Part shown: positions 43,954-53,124 of the stretch, piece after piece
Layout of the letters: each line of letters opens with the position of its first letter
Position numbering within the stretch: the first letter of the stretch is position 1
Source of the DNA: Chamaesiphon minutus PCC 6605
GTDB lineage: Bacteria; Cyanobacteriota; Cyanobacteriia; Cyanobacteriales; Chamaesiphonaceae
Reading direction: 5' to 3'
Length of the DNA: 64,000 bases
NCBI RefSeq assembly: GCF_000317145.1
Contig: NC_019697.1
Span: 620,001-684,000 of the forward strand
Position numbers and translations under genes: made by a program
The notes under the pieces: generated by a model
What the model was told of the DNA's origin: nothing
Databases searched by the model: none
The model's input: the letters and a program-made list of their open reading frames with translations, nothing else

Positions 43954-44235
43954 AAATTGAAAAATGTGGGACTAGCTCAGTCCAACTTGGATGGTGCCAA
44001 TCTGAGTGGTGTTGATTTGAGTGGGGCTAACCTGAGCGAAAATAGTTTGTGTGAGACTAATTTGACAAACGCTAAATTAATTGATGCTTTTTTCGATGGT
44101 TGTACTCGGATGCTGGGTTGCAACTTGACTGAAGCTGACTTTACTGGAGTCAACTTGGACGGAGTTTGGATGGAGAGAAACATTTACTACAACACAATTA
44201 TGCCTAACAGCACTATTAAAACTGGAAAAGACTGA
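43891..44235 (+). CDS. Pentapeptide-repeat protein whose N-terminus is IS630-derived
   Basis: The product has 114 residues. The first 21 or so (QLPSSLTKLYTVDSFPTYLL) are translated from the IS630 end. Pentapeptide units follow (NVGLAQSNLDGANLSGVDLSGANLSENSL..., ADFTGVNLDGVWMER). No good internal start is seen, so the element probably truncated an older gene and supplied a new start. It may be expressed or decaying. Confidence 0.6.
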   Translation: MQLPSSLTKLYTVDSFPTYLLKLKNVGLAQSNLDGANLSGVDLSGANLSENSLCETNLTNAKLIDAFFDGCTRMLGCNLTEADFTGVNLDGVWMERNIYYNTIMPNSTIKTGKD

Positions 44236-44337
44236 TTTAGAGGATAAAGGATCGAGATATTTGAGATGCTAAATTACTGAGGATATGTTGGCTCGATCGA
44301 GGTTCATTTAGAATCGGATTGAGATATTTGCTTTGTG

Positions 44338-44490
44338 CCAGCACCGCCCTAAACTACAAGTGTATCCTTCGGATCGGCTTCGCCAACGGGCTGATAGCGA
44401 AAGTCCATTTCAATGGACTAAATAAAATCCGGCAGTCCTCTTCAGAGGACTTTGACTATTAGCCTCGATTTCAATCGAGGGCGGTGCTGG
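44338..44490. repeat. Multi-hairpin intergenic repeat folding as a branched structure
   Basis: The outer 13-bp perfect stem is 44338-44350 with 44478-44490 (CCAGCACCGCCCT/AGGGCGGTGCTGG). A second stem pairs GGCTGATAG (44389-44397) with CTATTAGCC (44456-44464). It encloses two perfect hairpins at 44402-44419 and 44434-44451. A competing hairpin at 44463-44480 overlaps the outer stem. A degenerate partial copy starts near 58456. No gene lies between 44236 and 44661. Confidence 0.7.
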
Positions 44491-44661
44491 TGCGAAGCAA
44501 GTAAATCGCGAATGATGCGATCGAGTATTAACTAATACGACCTAATTCGATCGAATTGTACCGAAAGATTAAAAGTCATTAACAAACTATTTATCGGTAC
44601 CGAGTCTCGGATATAGATGGTAAGTTGCGCTGCAACAAACTCTCTCCTCACACTCTCGGAC

Positions 44662-45732
44662 ATGACTTCCCACAAACGGATCGGCATCCTCACCAGCGGC
44701 GGTGATTGTGCTGGATTGAATGCCGCAATTCGGGCTGTCGTCCATCGGGCGATCGATACTTATAATTGGGAACCAATTGGGATTTTTCGTGCCACTCAGG
44801 GCTTGATGGAACGCCCGATCGGTGCGGTAAAATTGACGATACCATTGGTCGATCGATTGCTGGTGATGGGCGGTACTTATTTGGGTACTACCAATAAGGG
44901 GAATCCTTTTGCCTTCCCGATGGAAAATGGCGAATTACTCGATCGCTCGCCAGAAATTATTGAAGGCTATCATCAGCTAGGGCTAGATGCGATCGTCGGG
45001 ATTGGTGGCGATGGTAGTCTGGCAATCTTACGAAAAATCTGCCAACAAGGTGGCATGAACTTTGTCGCGATCCCGAAGACGATCGATAATGATGTTGGCG
45101 TAACAGAACACTCGATCGGATTTGATACCGCCGTCAATATTGCGACAGAAGCTCTCGACAGATTACATTTCACCGCCGCCAGTCACTCGCGAGCGATGAT
45201 TTTGGAAGTAATGGGACGCGATGCGGGACATATCGCCATTAGTGCCGGAATTGCTGGCGGTGCGGATGTAATTTTAATTCCCGAAATTCCTTACACGATC
45301 GCTAATTTGTGCGAGCGGATTCGGCTGCGTCAACTTGAGGGTAAGAATTATTCGCTGATTATCGTCTCTGAAGCGGTGAAAACCGAATGCGGTGAAATCG
45401 TCCAGGTAGATACCAATCGCTATGGTGGGATCGGTCACTATTTAGCTACCAAAATTGCGGCGGCAAGTGGAGCAGAAACGCGCGTCACGACACTCGGACA
45501 CACCCAACGCGGGGGAATGCCTTCACCACTCGATCGACTGATTGCATCGGCGTTTGGGGTAGCTGCGGTAGATCTGATTGCTGAAGAGAAATTCGATCGG
45601 ATGGTAGCATGGCAACGTCGCGAAGTGATTAGTGTCCCGATCGAGGAAGCAATCTCTCAATACTGTGCCGTCAATCCGCAAAGTACCCTTGTCAAAACCG
45701 CACGCGGTTTGGGGATATATTTAGGCGATTGA
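44662..45732 (+). CDS. pfkA: ATP-dependent 6-phosphofructokinase
   Basis: The 356-residue protein starts MTSHKRIGILTSGGDCAGLNA. It has GGTYLGTTNKGNPF, GIGGDGSLAI (ATP/Mg), PKTIDNDVGVTEHSIGFDTAV (catalytic Asp), EVMGRDAGHIA and TTLGHTQRGGMPSPLDRL. It phosphorylates fructose-6-phosphate. Residues GGDG rather than GGDD at the ATP site and PKTIDND fit the ATP-using group. A start at 44617 would add 15 residues without a better ribosome site, so I use the family-matching ATG. Confidence 0.94.
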   Translation: MTSHKRIGILTSGGDCAGLNAAIRAVVHRAIDTYNWEPIGIFRATQGLMERPIGAVKLTIPLVDRLLVMGGTYLGTTNKGNPFAFPMENGELLDRSPEIIEGYHQLGLDAIVGIGGDGSLAILRKICQQGGMNFVAIPKTIDNDVGVTEHSIGFDTAVNIATEALDRLHFTAASHSRAMILEVMGRDAGHIAISAGIAGGADVILIPEIPYTIANLCERIRLRQLEGKNYSLIIVSEAVKTECGEIVQVDTNRYGGIGHYLATKIAAASGAETRVTTLGHTQRGGMPSPLDRLIASAFGVAAVDLIAEEKFDRMVAWQRREVISVPIEEAISQYCAVNPQSTLVKTARGLGIYLGD

Positions 45733-45943
45733 GCTGAGGCAAGTGGTGCGAACCTAGATCGCGCCACTTGTCGCCAAAACAGTTGCAAAAGAGATCGGCT
45801 GGTGAAGATTCGGGCGTTGCTGAGTGCAGGTATGATTCATTCACTTACGCAATCTCTGAAATTTAGAGTAGGGGCAATTCATACCCCAAATCAGCAATGC
45901 CAGATTCGCAAATGCACATTGGGGCAGTACTCTGCTGCTGTGT

Positions 45944-46186
45944 TTAAGAGAAAAGTTTACAGATTTTTATTGCCAATGTAGATAGATCCATTTGAATTGA
46001 ATTGCCCGAACTATAGATTTTGCCAACGATCGTCCCTGAGACGATCGCTCCCACAATTATTCCCGCCAAAAAAACTCGGAATGGAAATCTAAATTCTTGT
46101 GCGATGACATGCTCTGGCTCATCTGGATATTCATCAAAGTTTGGGCTGAACATTAGGGCATTGAGATCGATACCTTTTAGGAGCAT
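45944..46186 (-). CDS. Small one-pass membrane protein, hypothetical
   Basis: The frame has 80 residues. A polar acidic start (MLLKGIDLNALMFSPNFDEYPDEPEHV) is followed by one hydrophobic segment (FRVFLAGIIVGAIVSGTIVGKIY). The small-residue, Gly-rich helix resembles small membrane-associated proteins. I do not recognise it. The spacing and composition are plausible for a gene, but evidence is limited to the frame. Confidence 0.45.
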   Translation of the reverse strand: MLLKGIDLNALMFSPNFDEYPDEPEHVIAQEFRFPFRVFLAGIIVGAIVSGTIVGKIYSSGNSIQMDLSTLAIKICKLFS

Positions 46187-46533
46187 GACTATTTAAGTTG
46201 ATTAATTTCGAGTGTTGTTAAAGGTCGAGCGTACTTACGATACATAGCCGAGCGAAATGTCGTAAACGTATAAAAAATGCCAGGTGTGAGTTAAAAATCT
46301 TATCAGCCACTTGGTTTACTACTAATTATAAGCCAAAATGTAATCTTTTGACAATGGGCTGAGTGAATGCAAATATTAAATAAATCCAAATCATTGATTT
46401 AGTAAAATCCAAATTTGGCACTGAAAGCTCGCTATACGTAATTTAAATATTACTAACTTAAGCAAAATGGCTGAGTAAAAATCTAGGTTTTGTATAGCAA
46501 TTACCATTCAATCGCTCAATCAAATTAATTAGT
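46187..46533. other. Intergenic stretch with no recognisable feature
   Basis: About 350 nt of AT-rich sequence lie between the small membrane protein and the end of the usher-like gene. I see no frame, hairpin with T tract, or repeat that I can support. Confidence 0.5.
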
Positions 46534-49380
46534 TTAGTATCGATGAATACTCGTCGCGATCGAGCTACCAATCCGATCGGGGTTGGCAATGTAAGTGTAG
46601 TTATTAAATAGATTGGGGTTAGATCGAGATGTAGGTGGGTTGGTGGTTGGGGTGATTGGTGGGGTTGGTGGGGTTGGTGGTTGAGGATTTTCGGTGGGAA
46701 TATCGACGGTGAGGTTGAGTTCTTGCGAGGGTTGGGATGTAGCAGTGATATTGAGATGACCAGGGGTCGCGGGTAAGTCGCTGATAGTAAGTTTGTATTT
46801 GCCTTGTTCTAAACCTTCGAGGTAATAAACGCCTGCATCGTTGGTAATCGAACTAATTTTCGTTCCATTTTTCATGGCAGTCGCTTCGACTCTACCACCG
46901 ATTACAGGCTTACCAGCTTTGTCTTGAACTACGCCTGTATAGACGTAGGCAGGTACTAACGGAACTGAAATCTTTGTGATATTGCCAGCGGCTACATCTA
47001 AGCGCACAGCATCGATCGAGCTGCGATAATTGACTGGATGTCCTGCCGGATCGATATCTACACGATAACTGTCTGGTGGTAATTTAATCATGGCGAAGCT
47101 ATCGGTTGCGCTGGCAATCCGCACGGATTTGAGTGATTTGCCATTGATTTTAAATAATAAAGGATCGTAGTAAGTGGCTTCCCCTGGATCTTGGCGACTG
47201 TTGCCATTTGTATCGTAAAAGGCGGTGAGTTCCACTTGTCCGAGTGCGCGTAACTCATCAATTGCCGTATTTGTGCCTTGAATTCCCGTACTAGTGAGTA
47301 GGGTAGTCGTCAGTTCGATCGCATAACTATCTCGTCCATTTTCAGATGCGCCGCGATAACTCCCACGCAAGCGCAAGCCAGGAATTACATTGAGGTCTAA
47401 GCCAGCCACTACCCCGCTACTCAAATTATTCAATCCGTAGCCGAGTTCGGATTGCCAGACGGAACGACCATCGGCAGTTTTGTCGATCGATCGATATCGC
47501 CAGACGAGGCTGGAAAAATAGGGGCTGCTAGTGGCGGTAGCTTGACTATTGGTTTGATAAGTAGCGACGATATCATTACCAGTATCGGAATTTCCGCCTA
47601 AGTTGTAGGCAAGTTGCGTGGTTGTGGCTGATTCATTGATTTGACTGCTCAGTTGCCACCGCTCTAGGCGTTGACTGGCACCGAGTTTGAGTCGCGCTTG
47701 GCTGTCGATCTCAGCATTGAGCGAGGTCGAGCTATTGCTCCCAGTCGCACTGTATTGTCCGCCGACACTCAAGCCGCGCTGACTATCAAAGTTACTAGTC
47801 GCCGTAAAAGTGGGACTGAGTTTCCAGTTGGCATTGGCGCGAGAGGAAAACTGGTCGGTATTGGCGGTGAGAAAGAAATCATTAGAAGGACGATAATCGA
47901 GCCGCCCCAAAATATCCCATTGTTTGCCCGTCGTGGCTGAAAAGGCAACCTGGAGCGGTGTATTATTCGGTTGCCAAAAGACCTCGGCTACACCTAATAC
48001 TTCGCGATCGAACGCCGTCCCCACACCGACTGTCAGCGTCTCATTCAAACCGCGCCGATAGAGTACGCCACCCTGAACTGCATCAAAATCACCAAAATTT
48101 CCCGCTGCAATCCGATTGCCACCTGCGGACACCACCAATGCCGATCCACCTGTCGGTAGTTGTCCTGGTGTAGTAATAAATTGGGCGGGACGAATTTCGG
48201 GATTGGCGGTAAGTAGACCATTGGGATAGATCAGTACGCGATAATCTTGCCCGAAGATACTGTCGATTCCATTACCGACGATAATATTGTCAAAGCGATA
48301 AATCCCCGAACTATCGACGAGGATCTCTTGGAGTGGGGTAATTTGCGAACCGCGTACCAACTGTACTAGCGTCCCTGGGACAGCTTGCCCGACGATCGAT
48401 CTAGCTACTCGCGAAGATTGTAAACGATCGTTGACGGAGAAATCCGCACCAAATAATTGCACTGATGGGGTAAAGCCCTCACGCCAAATACTCGTACCGC
48501 CCCAATAAGTACCAGTCGCGCTGCTCTGTCGCCGCCAGAAGGGGATCTGGGAACCGAAGACTAGATCCGATTGGGGGCGTTGGCGAATGATGACCCCATC
48601 GGTAATATTCCAATTTCCAGGTCGATCGAGTTGAGGTTGGTCTACCTTGATATACCAGTTGGCATCAAAGATGTTCCCAACGGCTTTTAATTCGCCTTGG
48701 GCGGTGCCACCAGAACTAGATTGGCCGGAAACGTTCGTGCGCTGCTGGATCGCCCCTAAGCCCCAACCGATCGGTCTAGCAACAGGTAAACCATCGACAA
48801 CGATCGGCTGTTCTACGATACTCGTACCACCATCTCGATCGATCGTCGGTACTAATAAATCGATAGCGTATTTATTGATATCGAATTTGGCGGTCAGCCC
48901 TGGAATCGCGTTCAAATCTCTAATCGCGATCGTTCGACCCAATTGTCGATCTTTACCGATTTTATCTGGTGATAGTAGATATTTAAAGATCGGCGAACTA
49001 ATTTCAATCTGTCCGGTTGGTAGCTCTTTGACCTTAAACTTTAATGCTTCGATAACTTCATCAAATGGTACCAACCACCCCTCAAAGTTAACCGCCTTTT
49101 CACCATCTTCTTTACCTACGACATTAATGCTGGGCAGGACATTTTTCCCGTTAATATTTAAACCGACAGGTAATGTTCGATCGCCTTCAGGAATGACGGC
49201 GGGTGTGATGGGTTTATTTTGAACGATCTCTTCTTTGGGTCGATCGGGTGTTGATTGGGCGGCGACGATCGGAGCTAGGAGGATAACTAGCTGACTGGCG
49301 AGAATGAGTGTTTGTGATAAAAATCGACAGTGTTTAAAAAAATGGTGAAATGACGATTCACCATTGCAAAATTCAGACAT
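46534..49380 (-). CDS. Usher-like outer-membrane protein of a divergent chaperone-usher pathway
   Basis: The 948-residue protein has a signal peptide (about 18-42). An N-terminal periplasmic domain (80-190) and a long beta-rich barrel follow. A plug-like segment has IVGQAVPGTLVQLVRGSQITPLQEILVDSSGIYRFDNI and DYRVLIYPNGL, the pattern seen in FimD/PapC ushers. The C-terminus carries TAFYDTNGNSRQDPGEATYYD (SdrD-B-like) and VYTGVVQDKAGKPVIGGRVEATA (carboxypeptidase-regulatory-like), then a Pro/Thr-rich stretch. It lies downstream of a chaperone and three subunit genes on the same strand, as expected of an archaic-type pilus operon. Usher function is inferred. Confidence 0.8.
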   Translation of the reverse strand: MSEFCNGESSFHHFFKHCRFLSQTLILASQLVILLAPIVAAQSTPDRPKEEIVQNKPITPAVIPEGDRTLPVGLNINGKNVLPSINVVGKEDGEKAVNFEGWLVPFDEVIEALKFKVKELPTGQIEISSPIFKYLLSPDKIGKDRQLGRTIAIRDLNAIPGLTAKFDINKYAIDLLVPTIDRDGGTSIVEQPIVVDGLPVARPIGWGLGAIQQRTNVSGQSSSGGTAQGELKAVGNIFDANWYIKVDQPQLDRPGNWNITDGVIIRQRPQSDLVFGSQIPFWRRQSSATGTYWGGTSIWREGFTPSVQLFGADFSVNDRLQSSRVARSIVGQAVPGTLVQLVRGSQITPLQEILVDSSGIYRFDNIIVGNGIDSIFGQDYRVLIYPNGLLTANPEIRPAQFITTPGQLPTGGSALVVSAGGNRIAAGNFGDFDAVQGGVLYRRGLNETLTVGVGTAFDREVLGVAEVFWQPNNTPLQVAFSATTGKQWDILGRLDYRPSNDFFLTANTDQFSSRANANWKLSPTFTATSNFDSQRGLSVGGQYSATGSNSSTSLNAEIDSQARLKLGASQRLERWQLSSQINESATTTQLAYNLGGNSDTGNDIVATYQTNSQATATSSPYFSSLVWRYRSIDKTADGRSVWQSELGYGLNNLSSGVVAGLDLNVIPGLRLRGSYRGASENGRDSYAIELTTTLLTSTGIQGTNTAIDELRALGQVELTAFYDTNGNSRQDPGEATYYDPLLFKINGKSLKSVRIASATDSFAMIKLPPDSYRVDIDPAGHPVNYRSSIDAVRLDVAAGNITKISVPLVPAYVYTGVVQDKAGKPVIGGRVEATAMKNGTKISSITNDAGVYYLEGLEQGKYKLTISDLPATPGHLNITATSQPSQELNLTVDIPTENPQPPTPPTPPITPTTNPPTSRSNPNLFNNYTYIANPDRIGSSIATSIHRY

Positions 49381-49464
49381 TATCTTAAAGTTGGCATTTG
49401 ATATTATCTAGCAGTATTTATTTGTTTCAAAATGATTGGACATTGGTGGGCTGCGTTTGGAGAT

Positions 49465-49623
49465 CTGAATCCCCCTAAATCCCCCTTGGGAAGGGGGACT
49501 TCCGGAGCGCATTTAGCCCCCCTTCCCAAGGGGGGTTGGGGGGATTCAGGGATTACGCGCTCACAAATTGTGTGTGGATGCTGGATTGATGGAATCCCCC
49601 TAAATCCCCCTTGGGAAAGGGGG
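49465..49623. repeat. CCCCCTAAATCCCCCTTGGG inverted/direct repeat cluster
   Basis: Three arms: 49465-49497 (CTGAATCCCCCTAAATCCCC...), its approximate reverse complement at 49517-49549, and a direct copy at 49591-49623. The first two form a long hairpin. This is a dispersed element type, and the open frame reading through it (49432-49698) is not a gene. Nothing else is seen in 49381-49852. Confidence 0.8.
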
Positions 49624-49852
49624 CTTTCGGAGAAAGCGTGTCAAGACAGGGGAAAAAGATGGCGCGAATACCTTAACAAAAACGGTATTAGTTATTAGTC
49701 CCAATATTAAAAATTATGATATCAGAATGAGAATATCCACCGATGCTGCCAAATGACTAAAAATCCGAGTCAGAGATCGATATTATTGCTTAAATTCACT
49801 CTATGTTCGAGTGAAGATCGAGAATAAACTAAATCGCCCATCGACTAGACAA

Positions 49853-50653
49853 CTATTTAGTAGGTACTGTCAAAGGTAGAGAGAAAGGCACTTTTTTTCC
49901 ATCACTGTTACTAATTTCACCTATCAAATCATAGTTTCCAGGTGCTAATTTAGTTTCTGTGGGCATTTTGAGATCGATTGCCCGTTCTCTACCTGCTTGT
50001 AAAACTATCCCCTGAATTTTATAACTAGTAACCTCTACATTGCCCTGTTTCAATGACCAGGCAACTTCTGGATATGCCGATGCTTGACCTTCATTCTTGA
50101 GTAACAATCGCGGCTTCTGGGTTTCAGAATTCCAGTTTACACTTGCCCCACTTAATTTAGCCGTACCACTACCTTTCGAGATAAAAAAGATCGAACCAAT
50201 TTGCGGTCTGATGATAGTAATGTATTTTGTTTTGGGATCGGTAACTTTCCGTTCGGTCAGATCTTGGGTAAATACTGATACTCGATATTCTCCATCCGGT
50301 TTACTCGGTGGAATCGTGATATTTATTCGCACATCTCTAGTTACTCCAGGTGCGACTACTACTTCTTTAGGCGAGAATTGGAGATAGGGATTGGCACTAT
50401 TCGGATGAGTCGCAATTCTCTTGAATCCAGTCTCTCGATCGTAATCAAAATCCTCTGCATAAATTCGCGCACGTAAGGGCGTATTCCCTGAATTAGTTAC
50501 AGAGAAACTTGCTCTAGCTTGGGCACCTTTAAGTTGGGCTATCGTTACTAATGGGGATACAGTAATTGATATAGATTGAGCGATCGCCTTAGCGGATAAA
50601 GCAAAAACAGTCAAACCACTAACGATCGATACGATCTTATATATTTTATTCAT
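49853..50653 (-). CDS. Periplasmic pilus-assembly chaperone (PapD-like)
   Basis: The 266-residue protein has a signal peptide (about 1-25, ...SAKAIAQS). A PapD-like Ig domain follows: QLKGAQARASFSVTNSGNTPLRARIYAEDFDYD, YLQFSPKEVVVAPGVTRDVRINITIPPSKPDGEYRVSVF. It belongs to the fimbrial/molecular chaperone family, which donates a beta strand to subunits and delivers them to the usher. The gene stands between the subunit genes and the usher-like gene. Confidence 0.85.
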   Translation of the reverse strand: MNKIYKIVSIVSGLTVFALSAKAIAQSISITVSPLVTIAQLKGAQARASFSVTNSGNTPLRARIYAEDFDYDRETGFKRIATHPNSANPYLQFSPKEVVVAPGVTRDVRINITIPPSKPDGEYRVSVFTQDLTERKVTDPKTKYITIIRPQIGSIFFISKGSGTAKLSGASVNWNSETQKPRLLLKNEGQASAYPEVAWSLKQGNVEVTSYKIQGIVLQAGRERAIDLKMPTETKLAPGNYDLIGEISNSDGKKVPFSLPLTVPTK

Positions 50654-50829
50654 ATATTGGAAATTATATTATTTTGATTTTATCTTATTGTAAATAATAT
50701 AGTAATTACTAAGTTATTCAAAAACCATTTACTTTTTAGCTGATTGTCAAACAAGCACAGTCAAAACCATTTCTGGTATTCTGACTGTGCTTGATAGAGC
50801 TAATTAATTAGCCATCGAATTGAGTTCGA

Positions 50830-51336
50830 TTAGGGAGTTAAAGTAGGAGTAACTACTACTGAGTAAGCACCTGCTTTTAATAATTTAGTGGCTGGCGCGT
50901 TGACTTCAGATGCAATAAAAGCATCATCTCCAGCAGCTTTGGTAACATCTCCAGCACTAACAGTAGCTGTAACAGGAGTTGTTGAGTTGTAAGCAGCTAA
51001 ACCTGCATAAATACCATTACCACCACTGGTGAATCCAACTTTAGTAGTTGTACCAGTTTGAATAGTACCAGTACCTGTAAATGTAACGGTTGGAGCTACC
51101 GTGATAAGATTGAGAGTACTAGTGTCTGAATTACAAATAACGTTGATTTGACCTGGTGTTATAGTAGAGATAGATGTAACGGCACCAGTCGCATTAGTCA
51201 GTGAGCCATCAATTACCTTGGTAAAAGTACAAGATGGAGCTACACTACCACCAAAGCTAACAGTCTGAGCTTGAGCGGAACCAGCGAAAGTAGAAAGTAC
51301 ACCAGCAACAGCCGCGATAGTTAGAAACTTTTTCAT
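50830..51336 (-). CDS. Secreted pilus-subunit-like protein 1 (SCPU-like)
   Basis: The 168-residue protein has a signal peptide (1-23, ...GSAQA). The mature part begins QTVSFGGSVAPSCTF, with a donor-strand-like N-terminus and the first of two Cys (second in INVICNSD). The C-terminus reads NAPATKLLKAGAYSVVVTPTLTP, the same ending as the two genes upstream. Size, two-Cys layout and end pattern fit spore-coat-U/archaic pilin subunits. An internal ATG-poor, Thr/Val-rich beta composition agrees. Confidence 0.78.
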   Translation of the reverse strand: MKKFLTIAAVAGVLSTFAGSAQAQTVSFGGSVAPSCTFTKVIDGSLTNATGAVTSISTITPGQINVICNSDTSTLNLITVAPTVTFTGTGTIQTGTTTKVGFTSGGNGIYAGLAAYNSTTPVTATVSAGDVTKAAGDDAFIASEVNAPATKLLKAGAYSVVVTPTLTP

Positions 51337-51413
51337 GATGAGACTATTTCCTGTATGGATAATGTGTGAAAAAATCTAGAGTTATGAATGCAGATTTAAC
51401 GACAGATCGATTA

Positions 51414-51929
51414 CTAAGGAACGATCGTGGCATCAACTACAACAAGGTAGTCATTAGCCGTTTTCAAGAGCTTTCCTAATGGCGCATCAACTCGCACCTG
51501 AATTCGACCAATATCACCACTAGCGTTAGTAACAGTAGGTAAACTAACTACGATCGGATTTATTGATGGAACTGTAGCAGGCAGATTGGCTGTGCCAAAT
51601 ACGCCACCACCACCATTAAATCTAATCTTGGCAGTACCGTTATAAACTTTAGTGCTGCCACTATTAATTGCTAGGGTAAGAACACCAGTCGCAGTGTTGC
51701 ATTTGACTTGAACGATACCTCGATCGCCACCAGTAGCCACCAACGCAATAGCGGGGAAATTGCTAAGTTCTTCACTTAGACTTCCATCAGTAACGCTATC
51801 GATCGTGCAAGAAGCAGCAACCGAACCAGAGAAGTTAACAGGAGTAGGCGCAGCTTGAGCCACGTTCCCGTAACAAATCGTTGTTAAACCCACAACAGCA
51901 GACAAAGTTAATAATTTTGCTGGACGCAT
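51414..51929 (-). CDS. Secreted pilus-subunit-like protein 2 (SCPU-like)
   Basis: The 171-residue protein has a signal peptide (about 1-27, ...NVAQAA), then PVNFSGSVAASCTIDSV, a second Cys in VQVKCNTATG, and the end DAPLGKLLKTANDYLVVVDATIVP. A clear paralogue of the 50830 and 52076 products, spaced 77 bp from the former. Likely one of several pilin types in the fibre. Confidence 0.78.
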   Translation of the reverse strand: MRPAKLLTLSAVVGLTTICYGNVAQAAPTPVNFSGSVAASCTIDSVTDGSLSEELSNFPAIALVATGGDRGIVQVKCNTATGVLTLAINSGSTKVYNGTAKIRFNGGGGVFGTANLPATVPSINPIVVSLPTVTNASGDIGRIQVRVDAPLGKLLKTANDYLVVVDATIVP

Positions 51930-52075
51930 ATATTTGTTGCTCTCGTTCGGGTGAAACTCCCCATCGACAAGCGATAAGAGTCATTTTGCAACCAAGCCTC
52001 ACAGCTATAGTCGCAGGAATTTTCGTAACTACGAGAGTTACTACTAGCACCGAACTAGATGGCAATGCCTGGGAA

Positions 52076-52555
52076 CTAGTTAAATACAGCAGTTAAGACC
52101 AACTTGTAGTCCCTTGCTGCCTTCAACAACTTGCCGCTCGGTGCCACGATCGCCACTCGGATGCTACCATTACCTGACTGAATGCCTTGGGAGCTAATCG
52201 GTACAGAAATCGTACTCGTCGCGGGATTGGTAGTCGCACCTGCTAGCACCCCAGACTGACTCACAAACTGCATCTTCGCCCCACCGTTGTAAACGACGGA
52301 TGGATTCAGCGTCAGTAGCAAATTGCCAGAAGCATTGCCCCGACAACTGACAGCGATCGAAGCTAAACCCCTCAAACCCGTTGCCGGATTGGAATTAGGT
52401 AATAGTTCCTCAGCGATGAACCGATCGATTTGACAGGTGTTGTCATTGCCATTTTGGGCGATTAACCCAAACTGTTCGGATCGAGCGATATTTTCTTGAC
52501 TCATCCACAACCAACTAGCAACAGCAACAAATTGGATAAATTGCGACCGATACAT
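52076..52555 (-). CDS. Secreted pilus-subunit-like protein 3 (SCPU-like)
   Basis: It has 159 residues if started at ATG 52555 (MYRSQFIQFVAVASWLW..., a signal-peptide-like start). The frame is open 24 codons further up, but that part is not signal-like. Cys pair in NDNTCQIDRF and IAVSCRGNASG. The end VAPSGKLLKAARDYKLVLTAVFN is shared with subunits 1 and 2. First gene of the pilus operon as read. It is more divergent at the N-terminus and could be an adaptor or tip subunit (inference). Confidence 0.7.
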   Translation of the reverse strand: MYRSQFIQFVAVASWLWMSQENIARSEQFGLIAQNGNDNTCQIDRFIAEELLPNSNPATGLRGLASIAVSCRGNASGNLLLTLNPSVVYNGGAKMQFVSQSGVLAGATTNPATSTISVPISSQGIQSGNGSIRVAIVAPSGKLLKAARDYKLVLTAVFN

Positions 52556-52849
52556 AGCTGAGTGTGGGCGATGAAGCCAGAAAGAAGTTTTGTAACAATG
52601 CAACAAACCTATAGAGTTGTTACTCAAGGTGAGTTATTGATACAATAGAAATTCAATGTTTTTGAGATCGTGTGTCAGCGAGAGAATTGGCAACCATCGG
52701 AGTGCGAGACCGCCCTTCGATCGAAACCGCTTTTGTCGATCGCTGCCTCACCTTTGCTCCAAACAGGCTGAATACCTCTTGTATAGCTAGGTTGGACTCA
52801 GATCGACAACTGACATCCAACATAATACTTCTACGATCGAGAAAATGTC

Positions 52850-52865
52850 AGTACTGAAAAGTACT
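52850..52865. promoter_or_regulatory. AGTACT-GAAA-AGTACT palindrome, site 1
   Basis: A near copy of the perfect palindrome at 53109-53124, located between the pilus operon (minus) and the STAND gene (plus). The 670-nt gap 52556-53225 has no gene. These paired sites are its clearest content. Confidence 0.5.
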
Positions 52866-53108
52866 CTATGTAGCAAATTTCAGTATTTATTAAAGATTTG
52901 GCGGAGATTTCTGCCTTCTTCTCAGTACTTTGTATGAGCTTTGCAGTAGCTTTCGTTACAAAAGGTTTGTGTTTTCCTATTTAGATTGGCAAAATCTCGG
53001 CATTGCCGCCGATCGATTGCTAGCAGATAATAAATCGGGCGATCCCCTCAGTATCGGGAGATCGAGTGCATAATCGATGGCAATCTATCCGTAGCACTCT
53101 AAGAGTAT

Positions 53109-53124
53109 AGTACTTAAAAGTACT
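53109..53124. promoter_or_regulatory. AGTACTTAAAAGTACT palindrome, site 2
   Basis: Perfect 16-bp palindrome 102 bp upstream of the STAND-type gene. With site 1 (259 bp away) it could bind a dimeric regulator that controls both divergent units. Confidence 0.5.

Noticed and set aside
49432-49698. 88-codon frame downstream of the pilus operon
   Set aside because: It reads through the CCCCCTAAATCCCCC repeats. Pro/Gly runs come from the repeat.
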